DNA of 45,214 nucleotides from an uncultured Candidatus Saccharibacteria bacterium (GCA_938043965.1 CALIQQ010000006.1:1-45214), one strand, 5' to 3'; shown: positions 22,888-31,616, counted from the first letter of the stretch. A program made the numbers and translations. Notes: generated by a model from the letters alone, not told the origin.

Positions 22888-23991
22888 CTATCCCTTAAGT
22901 GGCATAACAATATGCACATAGGTATTATTTTTATCATTCATCAACTTCACCGGCATTAAGTTACCAGTGATCCCCATTCTCACCTCATCATTTTCAAGTG
23001 AATTTAATGCGTCTAATAAAAATCTGGAATTTAAAATCACTTTCATATCTTTTTCCACAGCCGTCTCAATCTCCGACGTGTTTTCCCCAAACTCATTCGC
23101 CACCGAAGACACCATCAAAGCCCCTTTCTCAACCGAAGTTTCAAGCACAATCGAACCGCCAACCTCTTTCGCAAATAGCGCAGCTAGCTTTGTTACTCTT
23201 AGAATCTCATTTTTTGGGATCAAAAGTTCAATCTCACTTTTTTCTGGAATGATTTTTCGGTAATCAGGGAACGACCCATCAATATATTTCGAGATAATCT
23301 CGATTTCACCCATTCTAAAACAAACTTGACTCTCATCAAATAAAATTTCTACTTCATTCGCATCTTCCGAAATTGAAGACAACACTTCAGTAATTGTTGA
23401 AGCCGGCACAATCGCCTTCACCTCAGAACTCACATCTGATATCAATTTTTTCTCAGCTAAACGATATCCGTCTGTCGCCGCCACATATAAACCACTATTA
23501 TCAGTATTAAAATACACCCCAGTTAAAGCTGGTCGCGTAGTATCATTTGAGGTTGCAATTTTTACTGCACTCATTCCACTTTTAAATTCTTCCACAGGTA
23601 TTCTAAAAATTACCGCCTTTCGTTCATCAATTTCTGGTAATTCTGGAAAATCCACCGCGGAAATTCCATTCATCACCGATTTATACTTACCTGAGGAGGT
23701 AACTACCTTTCCGTCCTTTAATTCGATTTTTACTTCACCTTTAGGTAGATTTGCAACAAAATCCGCTAATAATCTTGCTGGAACGGTAATTTCACCATTT
23801 TTTGAACTAATAGTTGGCAAAAAGTCTACTACCGCCATATCTAAATTAGTGGTGGTTAAAGTTACCTTAGCATTAACTACTTTAAGTAGTACATTATTTA
23901 AAATCGGTAAAGTCCCTCGACTACCAGTTGCCACTTTTGAAACAATCGCTAATGCTTTCGCTAATTTTCCTTGATCAACATTTATTTCCAT
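22888..23991 (-). CDS. dnaN: DNA polymerase III sliding clamp, beta subunit
   Basis: 367 residues, the usual length. The beta clamp rings DNA and tethers polymerase III. Three repeated clamp domains are seen, starting MEINVDQGKLAKALAIVSKVATGS and including NDTTRPALTGVYF in domain 2 and the end IVMPLK, which matches the conserved C-terminal clamp residues. A strong AAGGAGGA lies before the ATG. Position between dnaA and recF supports the call. Nothing odd in the sequence. Confidence 0.97.
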   Translation of the reverse strand: MEINVDQGKLAKALAIVSKVATGSRGTLPILNNVLLKVVNAKVTLTTTNLDMAVVDFLPTISSKNGEITVPARLLADFVANLPKGEVKIELKDGKVVTSSGKYKSVMNGISAVDFPELPEIDERKAVIFRIPVEEFKSGMSAVKIATSNDTTRPALTGVYFNTDNSGLYVAATDGYRLAEKKLISDVSSEVKAIVPASTITEVLSSISEDANEVEILFDESQVCFRMGEIEIISKYIDGSFPDYRKIIPEKSEIELLIPKNEILRVTKLAALFAKEVGGSIVLETSVEKGALMVSSVANEFGENTSEIETAVEKDMKVILNSRFLLDALNSLENDEVRMGITGNLMPVKLMNDKNNTYVHIVMPLKG

Positions 23992-24244
23992 AAATCCTCC
24001 TTTATTAAATTATTTAATAGTAGTAATAGTAAGCTATGTGGAAAATGTGTAAAACCTCCTACATAACAGATTAAAAACATCTAAAAATACTGTGTAAAAC
24101 TCCGTGGATTTATACTGTAAAACTTTCATAAAAGCTGTGTATTTATATGGAAAACTTATTTTTCCGAACTTATCCACAATTTTAACCCACATACTTACAT
24201 ACAGCTTATTCGCAAGGTTATTCACAGGTTTTTCCACAACTAAA
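23992..24244. other. dnaN-dnaA intergenic DnaA-box cluster (part of oriC)
   Basis: AT-rich stretch with several DnaA-box-like 9-mers: TTATCCACA (24170-24178, perfect), TTATTCACA (24218-24226), TTTTCCACA (24230-24238), TTATTCGCA (24206-24214), and reversed TGTGGAAAA (24037-24045) and TGTGTAAAA (24046-24054, 24091-24099). Repeated TGTAAAACT-like words between them may be weaker boxes. Likely part of the replication origin or a dnaN control region. Confidence 0.7.
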
Positions 24245-25600
24245 CTATTCATAAACTCGTTCCCGTAGAATGTTTAAATCCTCTCTTAATCTAAAATTCA
24301 TTTTCATTTCCGACTCTACGCGCTTAATCCCGTTAATTACTGTCGTGTGATCCTTCATCCCGAGTTCAGATGCAATTTTTGGTAGGGAAAGACCTAACTC
24401 GTTACGCATTAAATACATTGCCACCTGTCTTGCATTCTTTATATTCGCTACCCGTGATTTTGAAAGCATTACTTTTACATCCATATCGTAGTGTTTAGCC
24501 GTTCGATCAACAATCTTTTTCACTGTTGTTGTGTTTCGCGATGACGAAAAAGTTGAATGCGCAAAACCAGAATTAATAATTTCAAGTGGTGTTACTCCTC
24601 TAAGTTCAGCGTAAGCCATCAGCTGCTCATACTCTCGGTTTAAATCACGGATATTAGTCTTTACGTTTTCAGCAATATATTCAATCGCTTCACGCTCGAT
24701 TTCCACACCATTAAATTCCGCCTTAGCTTTCAAAATTGCACATTTGTCTTCAAATGATGGCAATTGGATGTCGTATGCTCCATTTTGGGTTAACCTCGAA
24801 GCTAATCTTGGGTCAACTGTTTTTATCTCCTCTGGCATTCTATCCGAAGTAACAATTACTTGTCGTTTTGATAAATACATGTCATTAAAGAGATTAAAAA
24901 ATTCATCCTGACTCTTTTCTTTACCCTGAATCATTTGAAAGTCATCCACAATTAACACATCAAGATCTTTGTATTTTGTGAATAATTCAGGTTTTTTGAA
25001 TTGAATCGAGTCAATAAAATCCGAGTAGAAACGATTAATTGGCGTATATAAAATCTTTAGATTTGGATTTTTGCGGACCAATTCATTTCCAACTGCCTGT
25101 ACTAAGTGAGTTTTTCCCACACCGGATTTACCATACAGGAAAAACGGATTTCTTTTTCCTCCTGGGTCTTCAATCACTTCTTTAGCAATCAATACTGCAA
25201 GATCATTATTTGTCCCCACAATAAAATTACTAAGGGTGTATTCTGGCGATAATTCTGTTGATGTTGGTTTTAGTCCTGTCTGTGAGATGTAGGCTTTATG
25301 GTTTTTGGGTTTTATAGTATGTATCGAAACTACTTCGCGAGGCTTCGAAATTTTACTGGTTGTATCTGATATCACATACTCAATCGACTTCACTTCTATA
25401 TTATTATGCTCAAACGCCGAGCGAATCGCTTTATCGAATAGCTTTTGCACATTGATTTGCATAAAAGTATTCTGTGTGCCAACCTTAATATGCCCATCAT
25501 CTAATGAAACTAAAGTTGTTTTGGCGAGGAAAGTGTTGAATTTTTCAGGTGTAATAGTCTTCCTAATTTCTTCTAGGATATTATTCCACACATTAAACAT
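24245..25600 (-). CDS. dnaA: Chromosomal replication initiator DnaA
   Basis: 451 residues from the ATG at 25600, chosen because AAGGAGGT lies directly upstream and MFNVWNNILEEIRKTI is a typical domain I start; the open frame extends 50 codons further up without family similarity. Domain I (about 1-80), linker, AAA+ domain with Walker A GKSGVGKT (157-164) and Walker B VLIVDDFQMI, and C-terminal domain IV with the DnaA-box binding signature KDHTTVINGIKRVE. DnaA opens the origin. Boxes lie on both sides of the gene, so autoregulation and origin function are likely. Confidence 0.97.
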   Translation of the reverse strand: MFNVWNNILEEIRKTITPEKFNTFLAKTTLVSLDDGHIKVGTQNTFMQINVQKLFDKAIRSAFEHNNIEVKSIEYVISDTTSKISKPREVVSIHTIKPKNHKAYISQTGLKPTSTELSPEYTLSNFIVGTNNDLAVLIAKEVIEDPGGKRNPFFLYGKSGVGKTHLVQAVGNELVRKNPNLKILYTPINRFYSDFIDSIQFKKPELFTKYKDLDVLIVDDFQMIQGKEKSQDEFFNLFNDMYLSKRQVIVTSDRMPEEIKTVDPRLASRLTQNGAYDIQLPSFEDKCAILKAKAEFNGVEIEREAIEYIAENVKTNIRDLNREYEQLMAYAELRGVTPLEIINSGFAHSTFSSSRNTTTVKKIVDRTAKHYDMDVKVMLSKSRVANIKNARQVAMYLMRNELGLSLPKIASELGMKDHTTVINGIKRVESEMKMNFRLREDLNILRERVYE

Positions 25601-25859
25601 CACACTACCTCCTTTGCTAGTTTTTCCGTCAACCTGACCTTCTAATAACCCCATTATACCAAACATTAATGACTTTTCCACAGTTTTTTCCCTAAAATAA
25701 AAAACATTTTTTAATATGTAAAATTTTATAGGGGTAAGACTTTTCCACAAAAAACAAAATAATCTAAAAGTGATGTGGAAAACTTCTTGATTTTAGCGGA
25801 AAACTAGAGTATAATATGAAGTAATTTGCAAACATTAGAAAATAAATTTTGGAGACAAT
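25601..25859. other. dnaA-rpmH intergenic region, second DnaA-box cluster (candidate oriC)
   Basis: TTTTCCACA at 25674-25682 and 25741-25749, and reversed TGTGGAAAA at 25774-25782, set in an A/T-rich stretch that could unwind (25683-25740). The leading-strand base skew of the window changes sign close to here. The dnaA promoter must lie in it, and the rpmH promoter is at 25787-25815. Confidence 0.7.
25787..25815 (+). promoter_or_regulatory. Promoter of rpmH
   Basis: TTGATT (25787-25792), 17-base spacer, TATAAT (25810-25815). The leader to the ATG at 25860 is about 38 bases and includes GGAGA as ribosome site. Confidence 0.75.
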
Positions 25860-25997
25860 ATGCCTAAACGTACGTACCAACCACATAAGCGTCAACGCAA
25901 ACAAGAGCATGGTTTTATGAAGCGCAACGCTACAAAAAATGGCCAAAAAGTTTTGAAACGCCGCCGCATCAAAGGCCGCGCACGCCTTACTTACTAA
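25860..25997 (+). CDS. rpmH: 50S ribosomal protein L34
   Basis: 45 residues, the usual size for L34. The start MPKRTYQPHKRQRKQEHGF and the end KGRARLTY are the conserved L34 pattern, very Arg/Lys-rich. L34 sits in the large ribosomal subunit near the nascent chain exit region. GGAGA lies eight bases before the ATG. It has its own promoter and a strong terminator, so it is transcribed alone. In most bacteria rnpA follows directly; here an ABC exporter comes next and rnpA is 3.5 kb away. Confidence 0.97.
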   Translation: MPKRTYQPHKRQRKQEHGFMKRNATKNGQKVLKRRRIKGRARLTY

Positions 25998-26005
25998 TAA
26001 AAATT

Positions 26006-26035
26006 ATCACCTCAACTTTTTGGGGTGATTTTTTT
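26006..26035 (+). terminator. Terminator after rpmH
   Basis: ATCACCTCAA-CTTT-TTGGGGTGAT hairpin (one G:U pair) ending in seven T. Confidence 0.9.
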
Positions 26036-26039
26036 GTGC

Positions 26040-26045
26040 TATAAT
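26040..26045 (+). promoter_or_regulatory. Extended -10 of ABC exporter gene
   Basis: TGC-TATAAT right after the rpmH terminator; the ATG at 26056 is ten bases later, giving a near-leaderless mRNA. Confidence 0.55.
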
Positions 26046-26055
26046 TTTAGTAATT

Positions 26056-27855
26056 ATGCTTAAACAGTTTGATATTCTTTATGATATTATTGCGCTCGCA
26101 CCAGGCAAGAATCTCCAAATTGCGAAACTTTTTCTTTCTGATTTACTTCATCGCATTATTAATTTATTGCCGCCAATTGTTACTGCCGGTATTATTGCTA
26201 TTTTAACCGATAAAGGTGACTTTAATCATATTTGGTTCTACGTTGTTTTATATCTTGTCTTTTATGTTTCAAGCTTTGCTTTTTTGGCTTGGAACTACCG
26301 AATCTTAATTGATTTGTCACACCATTACTATAATGCTGTTCAGCAAAAACTTTTTGAACACATTGTTAGTAATGATAATATCTTGCGTAAAATTGGGCGA
26401 GGGAAGATTGCGGATACTTGCTCTGAGGATATTTCTTATATTTCTCATACTATTGATCATATTAGTAATGCCACAACTAGTATTATTCAACTTGCTATCG
26501 TTTTTTGTATTTTTGCTTTTAATAATATCTTTGCAGCTCTTTTTGCTTTAGCGGTTGATCTCCTTTACTTTTATTTAATGAATAAAAATTCTCGTAAAGT
26601 TGCAAAACATTATGACGGCATCCGAAAATATCAAGATAAAATTATCGATATTTTAAATCAGATGCTCGGTAACTTAAAGCAGGTTAAAACTCTAAATCTA
26701 ATGCCAAATCTCACTAAGCGTATTGATCGCTATCGTAATGGTTATGATCAGCAATATAGCCTTAGGTATAATTTTTTAATTAACCGCTATTGTCGCATTC
26801 CTATTCTTGTTTATATCGGTAAAATTTCGCTCTATGTTTTTCTGGCTTTTCTTGTTTTTACCGATCAAATTCCACTCAATAAACTCGTTTTATTGATTTC
26901 ATATTTTGAGACCGTCATCTCTTCAACTGATTCCATTCTTGAGCAATTTTTAAGTGTGAATAATAATAAGGTTCGCATTAATCGCATTAAGCATATTTTA
27001 AATTACACCAACGAATCATCTGAAGCTGATTTTGGAAATGTTAATAATGATTATATTGATGGTTTGGTTACTTTTGATCGCGTCAACTACGATTTGAATC
27101 GCCAATCAATTTTAAAAAACATTACTTTTAAAGCTCTCCCTAATGAAATTACTGCTATTGTTGGTCGTCCAGGTGCTGGTAAAACTACAATCATTAATCT
27201 ACTTTATCGTCTCGGCCATGTTAAATCCGGTTCAATTTTAATTGATGATGAGAGTATTTATAATTACACTAAAAAAGTCTATACTAGTAATGTTTCTGGG
27301 GTTTTTCAGGCGCCATTTACTTTTAAAATGAGTATTCGCGATAATCTCTCGCTAGTCGATCGTGACCTAAAGAATCAAATTGCCGCCATGAAGCGCGTTG
27401 GTATTTTTAAAGATATTGAAAAATTACCTTACGGTATTAACACGATTATTGATGACGAGAACCCTATCTTAACGGATGGTCAAATTAGGAAACTCTCAAT
27501 TGCTCGCGCTCTGTTATCGAAAGCAGAAATTTTACTCTTTGATGAGGTTACTTCGAATATCGATCCTGACTCAATTAAGGACGTGTTAGCTATCCTGAAG
27601 GATCTAAAGGAAGATCATACGGTAATAATTATTACCCATAAGGCTGAGATTATGAAAATGGCTGATCAAGTCATTGTTTTAAAACAGGGTAAAATTGTAG
27701 CTAAGGGTAAAAATGCTGAGGTTTTCGAAAAATCTGCACTCTATCGTGAATTGAGAACTAAAGAGTATTCTGAGCCTAGTGTTAATAATGATATTATTCC
27801 ACTCCCAAATGATACTAGCGGCTACATCAATGAACCCGAAAATCTAGAAACTTAA
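26056..27855 (+). CDS. ABC exporter, fused membrane and ATPase domains
   Basis: 599 residues, type IV (MsbA-like) exporter half-transporter that would work as a dimer. The membrane domain spans about 1-310 with six helices. The ATPase domain has Walker A GRPGAGKT (370-377), Q-loop VFQAPFTF, signature LTDGQIRKLSIARAL (from 472), Walker B ILLFDEVTSNID and H-loop IITHKAE. The signature reads LTDGQ where LSGGQ is usual; Gln and the following helix are kept, so it should still bind ATP. Substrate is unknown. Near-leaderless start with TGCTATAAT. Unusual place between rpmH and yidC. Confidence 0.92.
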   Translation: MLKQFDILYDIIALAPGKNLQIAKLFLSDLLHRIINLLPPIVTAGIIAILTDKGDFNHIWFYVVLYLVFYVSSFAFLAWNYRILIDLSHHYYNAVQQKLFEHIVSNDNILRKIGRGKIADTCSEDISYISHTIDHISNATTSIIQLAIVFCIFAFNNIFAALFALAVDLLYFYLMNKNSRKVAKHYDGIRKYQDKIIDILNQMLGNLKQVKTLNLMPNLTKRIDRYRNGYDQQYSLRYNFLINRYCRIPILVYIGKISLYVFLAFLVFTDQIPLNKLVLLISYFETVISSTDSILEQFLSVNNNKVRINRIKHILNYTNESSEADFGNVNNDYIDGLVTFDRVNYDLNRQSILKNITFKALPNEITAIVGRPGAGKTTIINLLYRLGHVKSGSILIDDESIYNYTKKVYTSNVSGVFQAPFTFKMSIRDNLSLVDRDLKNQIAAMKRVGIFKDIEKLPYGINTIIDDENPILTDGQIRKLSIARALLSKAEILLFDEVTSNIDPDSIKDVLAILKDLKEDHTVIIITHKAEIMKMADQVIVLKQGKIVAKGKNAEVFEKSALYRELRTKEYSEPSVNNDIIPLPNDTSGYINEPENLET

Positions 27856-27876
27856 AATAAACACTATTTCCTAAAC

Positions 27877-27904
27877 TTGCTAATCTGATTGGATGTAGTA
27901 TAAT
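27877..27904 (+). promoter_or_regulatory. Promoter of yidC
   Basis: TTGCTA (27877-27882), 16-base spacer, TATAAT (27899-27904). The ATG at 27914 is nine bases after the -10 box. Confidence 0.6.
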
Positions 27905-27913
27905 AACTCTAAT

Positions 27914-28966
27914 ATGTTTGAGTTAATTGATTTTTTAATCGTCAATCCAATCGTTAATATCTTGTTTGTAATTTATAATTTTGTCGGCGATTTTGGTTTA
28001 GCAATTATTTTATTCACCATCCTAGTTAAAATTCTAACTATTCCACTTACTAAAAAACAGTTTCATCAGGCTAAGCTTATGCGCGAAATTCAACCTGAGT
28101 TAACTGAAATTCGCAAGCGTTGTAATGGTAATAAGCAGCTTGAATCTTTACAAATGATGGAGCTCTATAAGCGTAAAGGTTATCGACCGATGGCTAGTTT
28201 TTGGAATCTCCTAATTCAGCTCTCGATTTTTATTGGTATGTTTACGGCGATTCGAGTGATGGCTGTTCCAACTAATCAAGATTATGTTAGTAAGCGAGCT
28301 TATCCACCGGTTGCCTCTCTTGAAAATATCCGTACTGTTATCGAACATCAAACAAACTATTTCGAAAAGCTCAGTCGTAATGATTCGACTGAAACACCAG
28401 TTTATGAATTTAAACCAATGTTATTTAACACGGTTGATCTTTCGGTTCGCCCAGGTACTGGTAATTTATCTGAATTATTTGTTCTTGCCTTTGCGATCGG
28501 CGCTTCCGTTATTCAGTATTTTGCCTCAAAACTCCAAATGGGGAAACAAGGCAAGAAAAACTCAACTAAAACCACTTGGAAGAAGATGATGGCTGACGCT
28601 AAAGACGGTAAAGATCCAAACCAGGATGATATTAACGCTATGGTGAGCGGGCAAATGTCCTTCATGATGCCGGTTATGATGTTGATGATCACTATCAATT
28701 TACCTGGCGCACTCTGTTTTTATTATATGTTAAGTAATTTTATCGCATTATTCCAACAGCAATATATTATGAATAAGATTGATCGTGAGATGGATGACAA
28801 TACTGACCGTGCGATCTTAAAGGAATTAAAAAACAAAGCTAAAACTATTCAAGAAGCTGAGGTTGTTGAGAATAAAAAAACCGGCACGCGCATTACTCGC
28901 ATAAAAGCCAAAGATCTTAAAAATAAACAATCAGACAACTCTAAGTCCCAGTCCGAAAAGGGCTAG
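27914..28966 (+). CDS. yidC: Membrane protein insertase YidC/Oxa1
   Basis: 350 residues. YidC inserts membrane proteins alone or with SecYEG. The Oxa1 core begins at once (NILFVIYNFVGDFGLAIILFTILVKILTIPLTKKQ), with the large periplasmic domain of Gram-negative YidC missing, as in Gram-positive and CPR forms. The coiled-coil pair (about 55-95) and later helices (FWNLLIQLSIFIGMF, MPVMMLMITINLPGALCFYYMLSNFIALFQQ) fit the family. The hydrophilic-groove Arg of YidC seems to be Lys39 here. The basic C-terminal tail (about 290-350) is typical for ribosome contact. The pilins and other small membrane proteins in this window are plausible clients. Confidence 0.95.
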   Translation: MFELIDFLIVNPIVNILFVIYNFVGDFGLAIILFTILVKILTIPLTKKQFHQAKLMREIQPELTEIRKRCNGNKQLESLQMMELYKRKGYRPMASFWNLLIQLSIFIGMFTAIRVMAVPTNQDYVSKRAYPPVASLENIRTVIEHQTNYFEKLSRNDSTETPVYEFKPMLFNTVDLSVRPGTGNLSELFVLAFAIGASVIQYFASKLQMGKQGKKNSTKTTWKKMMADAKDGKDPNQDDINAMVSGQMSFMMPVMMLMITINLPGALCFYYMLSNFIALFQQQYIMNKIDREMDDNTDRAILKELKNKAKTIQEAEVVENKKTGTRITRIKAKDLKNKQSDNSKSQSEKG

Positions 28967-28985
28967 GAGAAAATAGGAGAAAAAT

Positions 28986-29450
28986 ATGAATCGTGATGAA
29001 TCTATCCGTTTCGCTACTAAATATCTTGAAGATCTTTTAAGTTTCTTCGGTATCAATGTTGCTGTTTGGTCAACCGTTGAAGATGAAGTAATTGAACTTA
29101 GCGTTCCATCTACTAATCTAAACTCACTATTAATTGGGCATAACGCAGATAATTTACGTGCCTTACAATACATTGTTAGTCAATCTCTCGTTTCTCGTGA
29201 TGCTGAATTGACTCGTGTTAATGTTGATGTTGCGGATTATAAACGTCAGCGCGCGGATCGTATTGAGCAAAAAGCTGAAAAATGGATTAAAAAAGTTCGC
29301 GAAACCGGTGAACCTATGACTGTTGAATTGAATGCTGCTGATCGTCGGGTTGTTCACAAACTTGCTGAAGATTATTTTGATATTGAAACGCATTCTGAAG
29401 GTGAAGGCCGCTCTCGTCATCTTATAATTTCAAAAAAATCTGAGGCTTAA
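28986..29450 (+). CDS. khpB: KhpB/Jag RNA-binding protein (KH + R3H)
   Basis: 154 residues. The Jag N-terminal domain found in many Firmicutes is missing. The KH part is at about 10-90 (IGHNADNLRALQYIVSQSL is the GxxG-like segment), and the R3H part at about 95-154 (ADRRVVHKLAEDYFDIETHSEGEGRSRHLII). KhpB binds RNA, usually with KhpA, and affects cell elongation and division in some Gram-positive bacteria. AGGAGAAAAAT precedes the ATG, 19 bases after yidC, so both are probably co-transcribed, the standard partner order. Confidence 0.93.
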   Translation: MNRDESIRFATKYLEDLLSFFGINVAVWSTVEDEVIELSVPSTNLNSLLIGHNADNLRALQYIVSQSLVSRDAELTRVNVDVADYKRQRADRIEQKAEKWIKKVRETGEPMTVELNAADRRVVHKLAEDYFDIETHSEGEGRSRHLIISKKSEA

Positions 29451-29465
29451 AATTGTAATTTTAGA

Positions 29466-29807
29466 TTATTGAATCTTACTTTGCTCAAGTAAATCACTAA
29501 TCATTTGCTGTAATTTTAGAAAATCGAGCTCTTTTATTTCCTTATTGTAAATAATAAAAATGCAATCTTTTTTGTCTTTAAAATCAGGTAAAATCATTCG
29601 AATTGCTTCATATACGCGTCTACGTACTCGATTTCGTCCCACTGCCGATTTAATTACTTTCTTTGAAATCACTACTGCAAACCGTTGTCGTCCTCGTGCA
29701 TTTTCGTTAAACACTAATGAAATTTTTGGCGTGCGAATTGTCTTACCTTTTTGGTAAGTAAAACGTACTCCTCCGCGTGAATGAAAACGGTATTTTTTTG
29801 ATAACAT
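29466..29807 (-). CDS. rnpA: Ribonuclease P protein component
   Basis: 113 residues from ATG 29807; the frame is open seven codons further up, but that part covers its own -10 box. RnpA helps the RNase P RNA trim 5' leaders of pre-tRNAs. Conserved parts are RFHSRGGVRFTYQKG near the start, RFAVVISKKVIKSAVGRNRVRRRVYEAIR (the RNR motif) and the final helix region. Normally it lies between rpmH and yidC on the same strand; here it is reversed and placed after khpB, convergent to it. The -10 box leaves a nine-base space, so the mRNA is almost leaderless. Confidence 0.93.
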   Translation of the reverse strand: MLSKKYRFHSRGGVRFTYQKGKTIRTPKISLVFNENARGRQRFAVVISKKVIKSAVGRNRVRRRVYEAIRMILPDFKDKKDCIFIIYNKEIKELDFLKLQQMISDLLEQSKIQ

Positions 29808-29816
29808 ATCGCTATA

Positions 29817-29822
29817 ATTATA
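29817..29822 (-). promoter_or_regulatory. -10 box of rnpA
   Basis: TATAAT on the minus strand, nine bases before the ATG at 29807. It lies within the seven-codon upstream extension of the frame, which argues against that longer start. Confidence 0.5.
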
Positions 29823-29854
29823 CCACATCTCTTAAAATTCACTTACGCTTATGC

Positions 29855-29860
29855 TATAAT
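29855..29860 (+). promoter_or_regulatory. Extended -10 of LCP gene
   Basis: TGC-TATAAT; here a normal leader follows, with GGAGTG before the TTG start at 29889. Confidence 0.5.
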
Positions 29861-29888
29861 TATTAAGATAAAACGGAGTGAGTGTAAG

Positions 29889-31586
29889 TTGTCTAACGAT
29901 TTATTTATTGACGGTTTAAAGCCGCGTCAATCTCGTCGCGAAAGCCTTGGTTCATCAAAAATGAATCAAGCTCATTTTTCGTCCGGTCACGTGCATTTGG
30001 AATTTGGCGATAGTGCTACTACTCGCTCTTCCCGTCGTGAAATTAATAAAATTGTTGAAGAAACTAAGTTGGTTAAAAAAACTCCAGTTTTAAAAAATAA
30101 TCTGACGCCTAAAATAAGTACAACCTCATCAAAAATCAGACCTATCGCTCGGCCAAAATCCTATGCTCGGGATGTTTTAGGAATTAGTGATGATGAAATC
30201 GAGCTAGACTCGGAAGAGCTCGTACTTGAGCATCGGGCGCGTAGGCGAATGGGGAAGGCTACTCGTGAACCAAAGTTTAAGAAGTTTATTTTTCAACATA
30301 AATTTCTTAGTTTTATTATCGCTCCAGCTGTAATGTTTTTATTTATTGCTTTCTTTTGGGGAAACTCCATCCTTTTGCGTATTACTAATGGTCAATCTGG
30401 TATTTTTGATTTTCTTCGTACAGCCGCTTCCGGTAATGCGACTCTAAAAACCGGTGCTGATGGCCGCACGAATGTGTTAATTTTTGGTACTTCCGGGTAT
30501 GATATGTCTGGTCGTGAAGGTGATGGTGTGCATGATGGTGCTCAGCTAACCGATTCGATTATGGTGTTATCAATTGATCAAGCCAGCAAAGATGTTGCGA
30601 TGATTAGTTTACCACGCGACTTAAAAACCAAAACTTGTACTATTGCTGAAAAAATCAATGAACTTTACTTTTGTGCTAACCCAAGAGGCGATAATGAATC
30701 TGTTGGTGCGAACGCCTTAAAAACCCGCGTTGAGTCAATACTGGGGCTTGAGCTTCAGTATTACATCCACCTTAACTGGTTGTCACTCATTCAGATTGTC
30801 GATGCAATTGGGGGAATCACAGTTACAGTTGATAATGATATTAGTGATGATATGACCGGTACTTTTTTGAAAGCCGGTATTCCTGCTAACTTAAATGGTG
30901 AACGCGCACTTGGCCTTGCTAGAGCTCGCCATGGTACTGTAAACGGTGATTTTACCCGCGGTGAATCACAACAAAAGATTATCATTGCAATTAAAAATAA
31001 GATTTCTGCTATGAACTTTGGTATTCCGGAGATTATTAATCTTGCTAACATTCTTGGTGAAAATATCCGTTCAGACCTTAATTCTGATACGATCTACGCT
31101 GGAGCTAAAATTCTTTCCAGCACTAATTTTGAGTCTATCCGCCAAATCCCACTAATCGGCGCTGATAATAATTACCTTACTACTGGTAGTATTAAGGGGA
31201 TCTCCTATGTTTACCCTATTGCTGGCGTTAATGATTATTCTAAGATTCAATCCTATCTTAAGGGAGCGCTCACTAAAAATCCACTCGTTCTCGAAAACGC
31301 TAAAATCGCAGTTTTAAATGGCTCTGGTGTTGATGGAGCTGCTGCTATTGAGCAACAAGAGCTAGAGAAGGCTAATTTTAAAGTTAGCTCTATTGGTAAC
31401 GCTCCTGCTGGTCAGTATTTTGAAAAAATCTACCTCTATCAAATTAACAGTAAACCTGCCACTAAGGAGAAACTTGAGACCTATTACAATGTCAAATCAC
31501 TTACTAAAGAATCTTTACCGAGTGGCATTGCTATTGACGGGGTTGATTTTGTGGTAATTCTTGGTGTGGGTTATTCAATCGAATAA
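29889..31586 (+). CDS. LCP (LytR-CpsA-Psr) family wall polymer ligase
   Basis: 565 residues. LCP enzymes move glycopolymers from lipid carriers to peptidoglycan. The cytoplasmic N-terminus is long, basic and Ser/Arg-rich (about 1-135). One helix at about 140-162 anchors it. The LCP domain covers about 190-400, with TDSIMVLSIDQASKDVAMISLPRD and ARARHG...RGESQQKIIIAIKNK as the conserved active-site segments. A LytR_C-type domain follows at about 475-565 (IAVLNGSG...). The start is TTG at 29889 with GGAGTG upstream. Together with the glycosyltransferases at 32 and 38-42 kb it points to a secondary wall or surface glycan. Confidence 0.93.
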   Translation: MSNDLFIDGLKPRQSRRESLGSSKMNQAHFSSGHVHLEFGDSATTRSSRREINKIVEETKLVKKTPVLKNNLTPKISTTSSKIRPIARPKSYARDVLGISDDEIELDSEELVLEHRARRRMGKATREPKFKKFIFQHKFLSFIIAPAVMFLFIAFFWGNSILLRITNGQSGIFDFLRTAASGNATLKTGADGRTNVLIFGTSGYDMSGREGDGVHDGAQLTDSIMVLSIDQASKDVAMISLPRDLKTKTCTIAEKINELYFCANPRGDNESVGANALKTRVESILGLELQYYIHLNWLSLIQIVDAIGGITVTVDNDISDDMTGTFLKAGIPANLNGERALGLARARHGTVNGDFTRGESQQKIIIAIKNKISAMNFGIPEIINLANILGENIRSDLNSDTIYAGAKILSSTNFESIRQIPLIGADNNYLTTGSIKGISYVYPIAGVNDYSKIQSYLKGALTKNPLVLENAKIAVLNGSGVDGAAAIEQQELEKANFKVSSIGNAPAGQYFEKIYLYQINSKPATKEKLETYYNVKSLTKESLPSGIAIDGVDFVVILGVGYSIE

Positions 31587-31601
31587 CTCAGTTGTTTGTG
31601 T

Positions 31602-31607
31602 TATACT
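31602..31607 (+). promoter_or_regulatory. -10 box before LexA-type gene
   Basis: TATACT nine bases before the ATG at 31617, with AGAGG directly after it as a possible ribosome site. No SOS-box palindrome is obvious to me. Confidence 0.4.
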
Positions 31608-31616
31608 AGAGGCAAT

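Noticed and set aside
24034..24252. Short minus-strand ORF in the dnaN-dnaA space
   Set aside because: It lies over the DnaA boxes, has no ribosome site and the translation resembles nothing known.
25601..25750. N-terminal extension of DnaA by 50 codons
   Set aside because: The extension has no DnaA similarity, covers DnaA boxes, and a strong Shine-Dalgarno stands before the ATG at 25600.
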